Positions 1-6,145 of a stretch of 6,397 nucleotides of DNA are shown here, in pieces. The stretch comes from Oscillospiraceae bacterium (GTDB lineage: Bacteria; Bacillota; Clostridia; Oscillospirales; Acutalibacteraceae): assembly GCA_003505905.1 (NCBI GenBank), contig DNXM01000151.1, forward strand, positions 11,923 to 18,319, read 5' to 3'. Within the stretch, counting starts at the first letter, position 1, and each line of letters starts with the position of its first letter. Made by a program: the position numbers and the translations under genes. The notes under the pieces were generated by a model. It made no database searches. It was not told the DNA's origin and worked only from the letters and a program-made list of their open reading frames with translations.

Positions 1-1487
1 TGACGCTCCTGCTCTTGGCGGATGTCGGCAGTTTGCTCGTCGGGTCCGCAGGAGAGCCAGAACGACTCAATCGGATGAATGACACCCACACGCACCACGG
101 GCTTGCCACGGGTCATGGCGGTGTTGATGCGGGCAAAGTGGTCTTCGATGTAGGGGTATTCTTTGTACCACGGGGACTGATGACCGATGCAGGCAGGGTA
201 ATCACGCTTGGCTTCGCCGTGCATGGACACCCAGTACAAATGCGGCACACGCACCGTAATACCCAGTGCCGCCTGCCAGTCGCCCTGCAGCTTGTGCCCA
301 CGGAAGGTGAAGTCCCAGCCGGTTACGCCGTAAAGCTCGCTGAGCACGCCCTCTCTGCCATATTGGTGTGCGGCGGACTGCGCCTGCTTGGCGGTGGTCA
401 ATTCACGGGCATCGCACAGCATATCAATGCCGGGCAGACCGAACCCACGGTAATGGCGCATACAGTCACCGACCGAGCGGTTTTGGGAGGTAAGGCTCGG
501 CTCGTTCATCATGTGACCCGTGAGCAAAATGCCGTTGTCTTCGCACCATGAGCCGATGTTGTCGGCAAACGCTTCGGCAAACCGCTCGGCGACATGGTCG
601 TGGTAGCGGTAACGGGCGGTGGACACCGCACCATTGGGCAATTCCCAAAACACCTCGGGCAAACGGTCTAACAAATCTTCGCCGTAGGTTGCTTGATAGG
701 TGTCACCGAAATCGGTGGTGTAGGGCAAAAGCGCATCGCCGCCGTCGACCGCCTTGCCGAACATTCTTTTGGAGGCAAACTGCGGTTCATCGGTGAAAAT
801 GGCGGGCACGGCTTCGCCGAATTCTTCGGATATCGTTTCTTTGTAGCGTTCGTGTGTGACCTGAATAAAGTCGTTCATCGCCGATTTTGACAGCGTGTCG
901 ACATAGGACTGCATATTGAACCAAGGGGATTCGGTCATGGTTTCCAAGTAGGCGTACCACACGGTTTCGGCTTCCTCACCCTCTGCCAAACGCTTGTAGG
1001 AGCGGATACAGCCGTTGTCATCCAAATCCACGGCATAGCGAGCCAACAGCACGCCGTTTTCCGCTCGGTCTGCCGCCGCCGAAGCGTCGTTGCCTTCCAC
1101 CCGTTTTCCCTTGCCGTAGGGCTTGTTGGTGAAGAGCATGAACTTTTCACGGTTTTCGACCTTTTTCGTGACATAGCCGCCGCCGAAGCCCGATGGCCAC
1201 TTGTCTTCGTCGTAAAGCCAGGCGAGCATTTCGTTTTCTTTTGCTTTTTTAATGCTGCCCTTAATCAATTCCATATAGTCGTCGGACAAATAGGTGGTGG
1301 ACATTCCGACACGCACGTGCATATGAAAGCCGCCGAAGCCCATGTCCTTCATGTAGTCGATTTCTTTGTCGAGCAGTGCCCGATTGAGTTGGCAGTTCCA
1401 CGCCCAAAACGGAGTGCCTCGATATTCGGCGGTTGGGTTTGCAAACAGCTCACGGGTCAACGGCTTCGTATTCTTCTTGTAAAGCAT
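1..1487 (-). CDS. GH106-like glycoside hydrolase (putative alpha-L-rhamnosidase-type), 3' end outside window
   Basis: An open frame of 495 codons runs from ATG at 1487 to the window edge with no stop, so the C-terminus is missing. AGGAGG at 1497-1492, four bases before the ATG, fixes the start. Visible landmarks are PFWAWN (residues 26-31), GFGGFHMHVR (50-59), WLYDEDKWPSG (90-100), FTDEP (231-235), HMMNEP (325-330) and SELYGVTGW (383-391). This pattern resembles large clostridial hydrolases related to GH106, where a TIM-barrel removes terminal alpha-L-rhamnose from plant glycans. E234 and E384 are candidate catalytic or calcium-site acids by motif only; I cannot align them to a solved structure here. 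There is no signal peptide or membrane segment, so it probably works in the cytoplasm on imported oligosaccharides. It is divergent from the GH127 gene and probably co-regulated with it. The fold relationship is fairly secure; the substrate is inference, and it could be a different retaining or inverting hydrolase family. Confidence 0.75.
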   Translation of the reverse strand, partial: MLYKKNTKPLTRELFANPTAEYRGTPFWAWNCQLNRALLDKEIDYMKDMGFGGFHMHVRVGMSTTYLSDDYMELIKGSIKKAKENEMLAWLYDEDKWPSGFGGGYVTKKVENREKFMLFTNKPYGKGKRVEGNDASAAADRAENGVLLARYAVDLDDNGCIRSYKRLAEGEEAETVWYAYLETMTESPWFNMQSYVDTLSKSAMNDFIQVTHERYKETISEEFGEAVPAIFTDEPQFASKRMFGKAVDGGDALLPYTTDFGDTYQATYGEDLLDRLPEVFWELPNGAVSTARYRYHDHVAERFAEAFADNIGSWCEDNGILLTGHMMNEPSLTSQNRSVGDCMRHYRGFGLPGIDMLCDARELTTAKQAQSAAHQYGREGVLSELYGVTGWDFTFRGHKLQGDWQAALGITVRVPHLYWVSMHGEAKRDYPACIGHQSPWYKEYPYIEDHFARINTAMTRGKPVVRVGVIHPIESFWLSCGPDEQTADIRQEQER

Positions 1488-1490
1488 AAG

Positions 1491-1498
1491 TCCTCCTT
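1491..1498 (-). promoter_or_regulatory. Ribosome binding site of the GH106-like gene
   Basis: Read on the minus strand this is AAGGAGGA, a near-perfect anti-16S match, with four bases between AGGAGG and the ATG at 1487. It decides the start of a gene that is otherwise open to the window edge. Confidence 0.8.
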
Positions 1499-1516
1499 GG
1501 TTATCGGAAAATTTTG

Positions 1517-1545
1517 TTGACAAATGCCGCATAAAGCGGTATCTT
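1517..1545 (+). promoter_or_regulatory. Sigma-A-type promoter for the GH127 gene
   Basis: A perfect TTGACA at 1517-1522 is followed after 17 bases by TATCTT at 1540-1545 (4 of 6 consensus bases). Predicted transcription start is near 1552, giving a leader of about 80 bases before the GH127 ATG. An inverted repeat occupies almost the whole spacer, so repression by operator occupancy is plausible. It points directly into the minus-strand promoter at 1553-1581. Called by eye from consensus; not experimentally supported. Confidence 0.55.
1524..1542. promoter_or_regulatory. Inverted repeat, candidate operator
   Basis: Arms ATGCCGC (1524-1530) and GCGGTAT (1536-1542) pair at 6 of 7 positions around a 5-base centre ATAAA. 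The repeat sits between the -35 and -10 of the plus-strand promoter and just downstream of the predicted minus-strand start, so a protein bound here could block both transcripts. A second short repeat, TTTGT/ACAAA (1513-1517 and 1520-1524), overlaps the -35. No regulator gene is in the window and the repeat does not match an operator I recognise. It could also act as a hairpin at the 5' end of the minus-strand leader. Confidence 0.4.
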
Positions 1546-1552
1546 ATTATTT

Positions 1553-1581
1553 ATATTAGGATAGTTATATAAAAAAGTCAA
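1553..1581 (-). promoter_or_regulatory. Sigma-A-type promoter for the GH106-like gene
   Basis: On the minus strand, TTGACT (1581-1576) is followed after exactly 17 bases by TAATAT (1558-1553). Predicted start is near 1546, giving a leader of about 59 bases before the ATG at 1487. AT-rich sequence between the boxes favours melting. The promoter faces the plus-strand promoter, and their predicted start sites overlap by about seven bases. Called by eye from consensus. Confidence 0.5.
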
Positions 1582-1618
1582 CCGAAAAGGAAATTCTTTT
1601 TGTTTTTCACGATTTTTC

Positions 1619-1625
1619 AAGGAGG
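1619..1625 (+). promoter_or_regulatory. Ribosome binding site of the GH127 gene
   Basis: AAGGAGG lies eight bases before ATG at 1634 and five bases before an in-frame TTG at 1631. The spacing and codon preference favour the ATG as the true start, making the protein 601 residues. Confidence 0.8.
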
Positions 1626-1633
1626 TACGCTTG

Positions 1634-3439
1634 ATGAACCACACCGAAATACCGCAGCGCAGGCAGGTCGATGTGCTCGGCGGCTTTTGGGGCGAACGGC
1701 AAAAGCTCAACCGTGGTGTTACCGTTTACAGCGTCTATGACCGCTTTTCCGACACGGGTCGGTTCGAGGCGTTTCGCCACAACTGGCAGGAGGGAATGCC
1801 GAACCGTCCGCATATTTTTTGGGATTCCGATGTAGCCAAGTGGCTGGAAAGTGCCGCCTATATCATCGAAAAAACGCACGATGCCGATTTGGAAAAAATC
1901 GTGGACGGTGTGGTTGATCTGATTGCGGAGCATCAATGGGACGACGGCTATTTCAACATTTGCTACACGCTGTTTGAACCCGAGGAGCGCTTCACCGCAC
2001 GCATGAACCATGAGCTTTACTGCGCCGGGCATTTAATCGAAGCGGCGGTTGCCTACCGCTATGCCACCGGCAAGGACAAATTTTTGCAACTGATGTGCCG
2101 CTATGCCGACTTAATTGAAAAGGCATTCGTCACCGAAAAATGGGCGGAATTTTCCACGCCCGGTCACGAAGAAATCGAGCTTGCGCTCATCAAGCTGTGG
2201 AAGGCAACGGGCGAGGAACGCTACCTTGCGTTGAGCAAGCATTTCATTGACGCAAGAGGGCACGAGGAAAACGACCCGTACACCCAGTCGCACAAGCCCG
2301 TGAGGGAGCAGACCGAAGCCGTCGGGCATTGCGTGCGTGCGGTTTACCTTTACTGCGGCATGGCAGATGTTGCCGCCGCCACGAATGACGAGGAGCTGTT
2401 TGCTGCCGCCGACCGACTGTTTGACAGCATTGCAAGCCGCAAAATGTATATCACGGGCGGAATCGGTCAAACCTGCGTGGGCGAAGCGTTTGCGCCCGAC
2501 TACGATTTGCCCGACACCTCCTCTTACTGCGAAACCTGCGCCGCCATCGGCTTGGTGCTGTTGGCTTGGCGGTTGAGTGCCGTTGCGCCGAACCGCAAAT
2601 ACGACGATGTGGCGGAGCGTGCGCTTTACAACGGCTTTTTGTGCGGTGTTTCGCTGGACGGAAAAAGCTTTTTCTACGACAACGCAAACGAAATTGATTT
2701 AGTCGGCAAAAATCAGCCCACCGAAAACCGCCACCGTCCGTTTTATCCGCTCACTCGCCGGGTTGAGGTGTTCAGCTGTTCGTGCTGTCCGCCGAATGTG
2801 ACAAGAATGACGGAGCTGACGGGCGAGCTTGCCTACAGCTACAACGACACCACCGTGTGGGTGCATCACTTTGTTTCCTCCCGAGCCGACTTGAACGGCA
2901 AGGGGCTGACCGCCGAAACGGATTATCCGACAAACGGCAAGGTTCGCTTCACGGTCAAGGGCAGCTACACGCTGGCTTTGCGGCTGCCGAGCTGGTGCGA
3001 ACGCTTCACGCTGAATCATTCGTACGAAGAAAAGGCGGACGGTTACCTTTATTTGTCGGTGAACGACGGCGATGTGATTGAGTATAACATGGCAATGCCC
3101 GTGCGGTTCACGCAGTCGAACCCAAAGGTGCGTCAGCACGCCAACCGCCTTGCGATTGAAAAGGGTCCGCTCGTGTTCTGCGCCGAGGGTGTTCACAATC
3201 CCCTGCCGCTTCGTGGGCTGATGATTGACCTGAACGGCAACATCGAAATCACAAGGGACGAAACGCTCGGCACGGAAAAACTGATTTTGGACGGCTTTGT
3301 GCGCCCTGCGGGCGATGAGCTTTACGCACCGTTCAGCCGTGAAAAAATCAAGCAAAAAATTGCGCTTATCCCCTACTATGCCTATGCCAACCGAGAAGAA
3401 TGCGATATGCTGATTTGGTTGGGCTACGGCGAAGAATAA
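1634..3439 (+). CDS. GH127 family beta-L-arabinofuranosidase-type hydrolase
   Basis: A complete 601-residue protein, close to the length of Bifidobacterium HypBA1 (658). The family (formerly DUF1680) releases beta-L-arabinofuranose by a zinc-coordinated cysteine nucleophile. Numbered from ATG 1634, the expected residues are present: H126 (NHELY), H178 (PGHEE), H232 (VGHC), acid/base candidate E284 (GEAF), zinc ligands E300 and C302 (CETC) and C384/C385 (CSCCPPN), with C384 the nucleophile, and Y348. Spacings match the HypBA1 active-site numbering I recall: H-H 52, H-E 52, E-E 16, E-Y 48. An (alpha/alpha)6 barrel should fill the first two thirds, with beta-sandwich domains after about residue 400. 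No signal peptide, so it acts in the cytoplasm. It is divergent from the GH106-like gene, fitting removal of L-sugars from pectin or arabinogalactan fragments. Some relatives (GH127 itself, GH146) act on other L-sugars, so exact specificity is unsure. Confidence 0.9.
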   Translation: MNHTEIPQRRQVDVLGGFWGERQKLNRGVTVYSVYDRFSDTGRFEAFRHNWQEGMPNRPHIFWDSDVAKWLESAAYIIEKTHDADLEKIVDGVVDLIAEHQWDDGYFNICYTLFEPEERFTARMNHELYCAGHLIEAAVAYRYATGKDKFLQLMCRYADLIEKAFVTEKWAEFSTPGHEEIELALIKLWKATGEERYLALSKHFIDARGHEENDPYTQSHKPVREQTEAVGHCVRAVYLYCGMADVAAATNDEELFAAADRLFDSIASRKMYITGGIGQTCVGEAFAPDYDLPDTSSYCETCAAIGLVLLAWRLSAVAPNRKYDDVAERALYNGFLCGVSLDGKSFFYDNANEIDLVGKNQPTENRHRPFYPLTRRVEVFSCSCCPPNVTRMTELTGELAYSYNDTTVWVHHFVSSRADLNGKGLTAETDYPTNGKVRFTVKGSYTLALRLPSWCERFTLNHSYEEKADGYLYLSVNDGDVIEYNMAMPVRFTQSNPKVRQHANRLAIEKGPLVFCAEGVHNPLPLRGLMIDLNGNIEITRDETLGTEKLILDGFVRPAGDELYAPFSREKIKQKIALIPYYAYANREECDMLIWLGYGEE

Positions 3440-3450
3440 CGGAGAAAAAT

Positions 3451-4449
3451 ATGGAATTGAATGTTAAAGGCAAGCTTTACTGCCGCCGCAAAATGAAAAA
3501 TTACCGCAACGAAAGGAACAAACACACCATGCAACACTTTACCGGCTTCAACGCAATGTTTATGGAAAAAATCGGATTCCCCGAGGAGGCAAGAAACTGC
3601 TTCAACAAAGTCCTCAAACGGTTGGACGATGAAAAAGAAAACGGCTTCTTGTTCGACGAAATCCGTCACGAATATCTCTACCCTACAGCGAGCGATTTGG
3701 GTAAGGCGCTTGACCGTTTGACCGCTTTGGCGGAGAAAATGGGCATGAGCGAATACACCCTGCACATGGTCTTTTTGGTTTCCTGCGGCGAAGTGACCCT
3801 GCTTCGTTACCGTGAAAGAGGCATTGATGAAGCAATCTTTTGGGACACGATGAGGGACTTTCGTTATAAGCTCATGGAGTGTTGGGAATGCAAGGGCGTT
3901 TGGGGCACCTTCGTGGCAGGCTGGAACAGCGGCTTTTTTGAGCTGAACCGTTTTGCGCTGGGTCGCTTCCAATTTGAAAAGTCCGAATACAACAAAAAAA
4001 CCGTCACCCTGCGCGGCGGCTATGTGCTCGAAAAAGGCGCAAGGGTTATCGGCTTCCACATTCCGTCCTCGGGCGAACCGCTGACCGATGAAGTCCGCCT
4101 GGCATCCTACAAAAAAGCATATGAATTTTACAAGGACGAATTCAACGGCGGTCCCGTTGTGTTTGAATGCGGTTCTTGGCTGCTTTACAAGGAGCATTAC
4201 AATTTCCTGCCAAAGCACCTGAATATTCTGCGCTTTATGGACGATTTTGAAATTATCGAAAGCAGTGACAGTGACGGCTTCGGCGATGCCTGGCGTGTGT
4301 TCGGCCGCTATGCCGACGAAAAGCCCGAAAACCTGCCCACCGACACTTCCCTGCGCCGTGCCTTTGCCGAGCGGCTCAAGGCAGGCAAGCCCACGGGTCA
4401 CGGACTCGGTGTAATTGTTTTTGACGGAGAAAAAATTATTAACAAATGA
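3451..4449 (+). CDS. GNAT_C-type acyltransferase domain protein, function unknown
   Basis: A 332-residue protein starting 11 bases after the GH127 stop, with GGAG six bases before the ATG. It resembles the two-domain NAT_N/GNAT_C proteins that databases name acyltransferase domain-containing protein. Family-like marks are W151-to-F173 (GWNSGFFELNRFALGRFQFE at 157-176), FHIPSSGEPL (202-211), FECGSWLL (238-245) and LPTDTSLRRAF (295-305). An N-terminal helical region (about 30-180) precedes the mixed alpha/beta GNAT-like C-terminal half (about 185-330). The substrate is unknown, and whether it binds acyl-CoA cannot be read from sequence. There is no signal peptide or membrane segment. Residues 1-26 are basic and look poorly constrained; ATG at 3529 (306 residues) is an alternative start. 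Its stop overlaps the recF start by four bases (ATGA), so the two are probably translated together. Family placement is from recalled motifs; a role in DNA repair would be only guilt by association. Confidence 0.75.
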   Translation: MELNVKGKLYCRRKMKNYRNERNKHTMQHFTGFNAMFMEKIGFPEEARNCFNKVLKRLDDEKENGFLFDEIRHEYLYPTASDLGKALDRLTALAEKMGMSEYTLHMVFLVSCGEVTLLRYRERGIDEAIFWDTMRDFRYKLMECWECKGVWGTFVAGWNSGFFELNRFALGRFQFEKSEYNKKTVTLRGGYVLEKGARVIGFHIPSSGEPLTDEVRLASYKKAYEFYKDEFNGGPVVFECGSWLLYKEHYNFLPKHLNILRFMDDFEIIESSDSDGFGDAWRVFGRYADEKPENLPTDTSLRRAFAERLKAGKPTGHGLGVIVFDGEKIINK

Positions 4450-5549
4450 TAGTTGAGTCGTTAAGTGCCGCACAGTTCCGCAACCTCTCCGCCACGGAAT
4501 TTTTTCCGGGCGAAGGGGTCAATATCATTTGCGGCGCTAACGGACTGGGCAAAACCAACCTCATCGAAAGCATTTGGCTGTTCACGGGCTGCCGCAGCTT
4601 TCGCAGTGTGCGTGACCGAGAAATGATTCAAATCGGCTGCGACAAAGCGAATTTGCGCATGAGCTTTTTTTCCGGCTCACGCCATCAGCAGGCACAGCTT
4701 CAAATTGACGAAAAACGGCATTTTACGCTCAACGGCGTTTCTCTGCCCTCGGGGCGAATGATGATGGGTGAATTTGCGTGCGTGGCGTTCACGCCGCTGC
4801 ACCTTGCCATTGTCAAGGACGGACCCGAGGAACGGCGCAGATTTTCGGATATTGCCATCAGCCAGCTTCGCCCGAATTACGCTAAAACCGTTTTGGAATA
4901 CAACGGCATTTTGTCCCAGCGAAACGCCGCCTTGCGCACGGCAAAGGAAAACCCGAGCATGGATGCGCTTGTGGATTTGTGGGACGAACCGCTTGCGAAA
5001 AAAGGCGCCGTGATTATCGAAGCACGCATGAAATATTTGGAAAAGCTCAATGAAAAAGCGGCGGAAATTTACGAAGAAATTTCATCGGGTCGGGAAAAAC
5101 TATCCTTGGCTTACCGTGCCTATGCCCGAGAAAAAACGAATGCGGATTTGACGCAAATCAAAGACAGCTTGCTTCAATCCCTTGCCGCCCGGCACGATGC
5201 CGATTTGGAGCACGGCTCAACGGGCATCGGCCCGCACCGGGAGGAATTTTCCATTCGTCTGTCCGACATCAGCGCAAGAACCTACGGCTCGCAGGGGCAG
5301 CAGCGTTCGGCGGCGCTGGTGCTGAAATTGGCGGAAGCCGATTTGTTTGCGGATGTGACGGGGGAAGAGCCGGTGATTCTGCTTGACGATGTGTTCAGTG
5401 AGCTTGACCCGAGCCGCCAAAAATATGTGGTAAAACATTTTGAAAACCGACAGGTGTTCATCACCTGCTGTGACGAAGCCTCCGTGGTTCGCTTGGCAGA
5501 ACACGATGTGGCGGTTCACGATATTCAACGATTGAGAGGGAACGGCTGA
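4446..5549 (+). CDS. recF: DNA replication and repair protein RecF
   Basis: A complete 367-residue SMC-like ATPase of normal RecF length. RecF binds gapped DNA and, with RecO and RecR, loads RecA at single-strand gaps. Walker A is GANGLGKT (30-37), preceded by the family's FRNL (11-14). The ABC signature region is YGSQGQQRSA (280-289), Walker B is VILLDD (310-315), and the D-loop is SELD (318-321). TGIGPHRE (259-266) is a further RecF hallmark. The start is set by this conserved N-terminus. No Shine-Dalgarno lies at the usual distance: the nearest purine run is about 16 bases upstream. Translation therefore probably depends on coupling to the preceding acyltransferase through the ATGA overlap. 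The gene also overlaps the next by one base. Neither dnaN nor gyrB is adjacent, unlike the common dnaA-dnaN-recF-gyrB order. Confidence 0.97.
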   Translation: MIVESLSAAQFRNLSATEFFPGEGVNIICGANGLGKTNLIESIWLFTGCRSFRSVRDREMIQIGCDKANLRMSFFSGSRHQQAQLQIDEKRHFTLNGVSLPSGRMMMGEFACVAFTPLHLAIVKDGPEERRRFSDIAISQLRPNYAKTVLEYNGILSQRNAALRTAKENPSMDALVDLWDEPLAKKGAVIIEARMKYLEKLNEKAAEIYEEISSGREKLSLAYRAYAREKTNADLTQIKDSLLQSLAARHDADLEHGSTGIGPHREEFSIRLSDISARTYGSQGQQRSAALVLKLAEADLFADVTGEEPVILLDDVFSELDPSRQKYVVKHFENRQVFITCCDEASVVRLAEHDVAVHDIQRLRGNG

Positions 5550-6130
5550 TGTACGAAACATGGGAACAGCTGAAAAACGACTGCCTGCAATGCACCGAAT
5601 GTGACCTGTGCGTGACGAGGACGAAGCTTGTTTTCGGCACGGGCAGCGAAAAGGCAAAGGTGCTGTTTGTGGGCGAGGGTCCCGGCGCAAATGAAGATTT
5701 GCAGGGCGAGCCTTTTGTCGGCAGAGGCGGCCAGCTTTTGGATAAATTCCTGGCGGCAGTCGATTTAGACCGCAAAAAAAACATCTACATTGCCAACATG
5801 GTCAAATGCCGTCCGCCCCAAAACCGTGACCCGTTGCCGCAGGAGCAGGAAAAATGTATCCACTGGCTGCGGGAGCAAACCCGTTTGCTTCGCCCGAAAA
5901 TTATTGTTTGTTTGGGGCGTGTATCCGCAACCCGTTTGATTGCGCCCGACTTCAAAGTGACCAAACAGCACGGCGAATTCATTGAAAAAAACGGCACACT
6001 GATGATGGGCACCTTCCACCCGGCGGCTCTGCTGCGCAACCCGACACAAAAACCGCAGGCACTTGAAGACTTTTTGGCGCTGCGTGAAAAAATCAAAGAG
6101 GTTTGCCCTGAAACCTACGATAATCTGTAA
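5549..6130 (+). CDS. Uracil-DNA glycosylase, family 4 (iron-sulfur type)
   Basis: A complete 193-residue enzyme that excises uracil arising from cytosine deamination or dUTP incorporation, starting base excision repair. Four cysteines fit the family 4 iron-sulfur cluster: C15 and C18 near the N-terminus, and C87 and C103 flanking the KCRPPQNRDP segment (C12 and C21 are extra). Motif A is GEGPGANED (42-50), a variant of the usual GEAPG form; EPFVGRGGQLLD (54-65) follows; and the second catalytic motif is FHPAALLRNP (156-165). No signal peptide. The start ATG overlaps the recF stop (TGATG), with GAGAGGG at 5534-5540 eight bases upstream. The tight join to recF suggests joint expression of two repair functions. 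Misassignment to family 5 is unlikely given length and motif A. Family 4 members have been given various symbols, so I assign none. Confidence 0.95.
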   Translation: MYETWEQLKNDCLQCTECDLCVTRTKLVFGTGSEKAKVLFVGEGPGANEDLQGEPFVGRGGQLLDKFLAAVDLDRKKNIYIANMVKCRPPQNRDPLPQEQEKCIHWLREQTRLLRPKIIVCLGRVSATRLIAPDFKVTKQHGEFIEKNGTLMMGTFHPAALLRNPTQKPQALEDFLALREKIKEVCPETYDNL

Positions 6131-6132
6131 TT

Positions 6133-6137
6133 GAGGT
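6133..6137 (+). promoter_or_regulatory. Ribosome binding site supporting a TTG start
   Basis: GAGGT lies eight bases before TTG at 6146. No in-frame ATG occurs before the conserved transmembrane segment, so this site supports the unusual start codon of the permease. Confidence 0.6.
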
Positions 6138-6145
6138 AAAAAAAT

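Noticed and set aside
15..551. A 178-codon plus-strand open frame
   Set aside because: It is antisense to the GH106-like gene, whose frame is unbroken across 495 codons with conserved motifs; the plus-strand product resembles nothing I know.
1583..1602. Weak hairpin (7-pair AT-rich stem, 6-base loop) followed by T-rich sequence in the GH127 leader, terminator-like
   Set aside because: The stem is almost all A-T with one G-T pair, too weak to terminate, and lies just before a strong ribosome site. I do not call an attenuator.
2699..3355. A 218-codon minus-strand open frame inside GH127
   Set aside because: It overlies the conserved zinc/nucleophile region and C-terminal domains of GH127 and has no motif or ribosome site of its own.
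3360..3388. TTGCGC and TATGCC 17 bases apart near the end of GH127, as an internal promoter
   Set aside because: Only 3 of 6 bases match in each box, which is expected by chance in coding DNA.
3424..4473. A 349-codon open frame on the minus strand, antisense to the acyltransferase
   Set aside because: Its codons are in exact register with the sense codons, which happens when the sense gene avoids TTA, CTA and TCA. The sense frame has recognisable family motifs and fits the neighbours; the antisense product has none.
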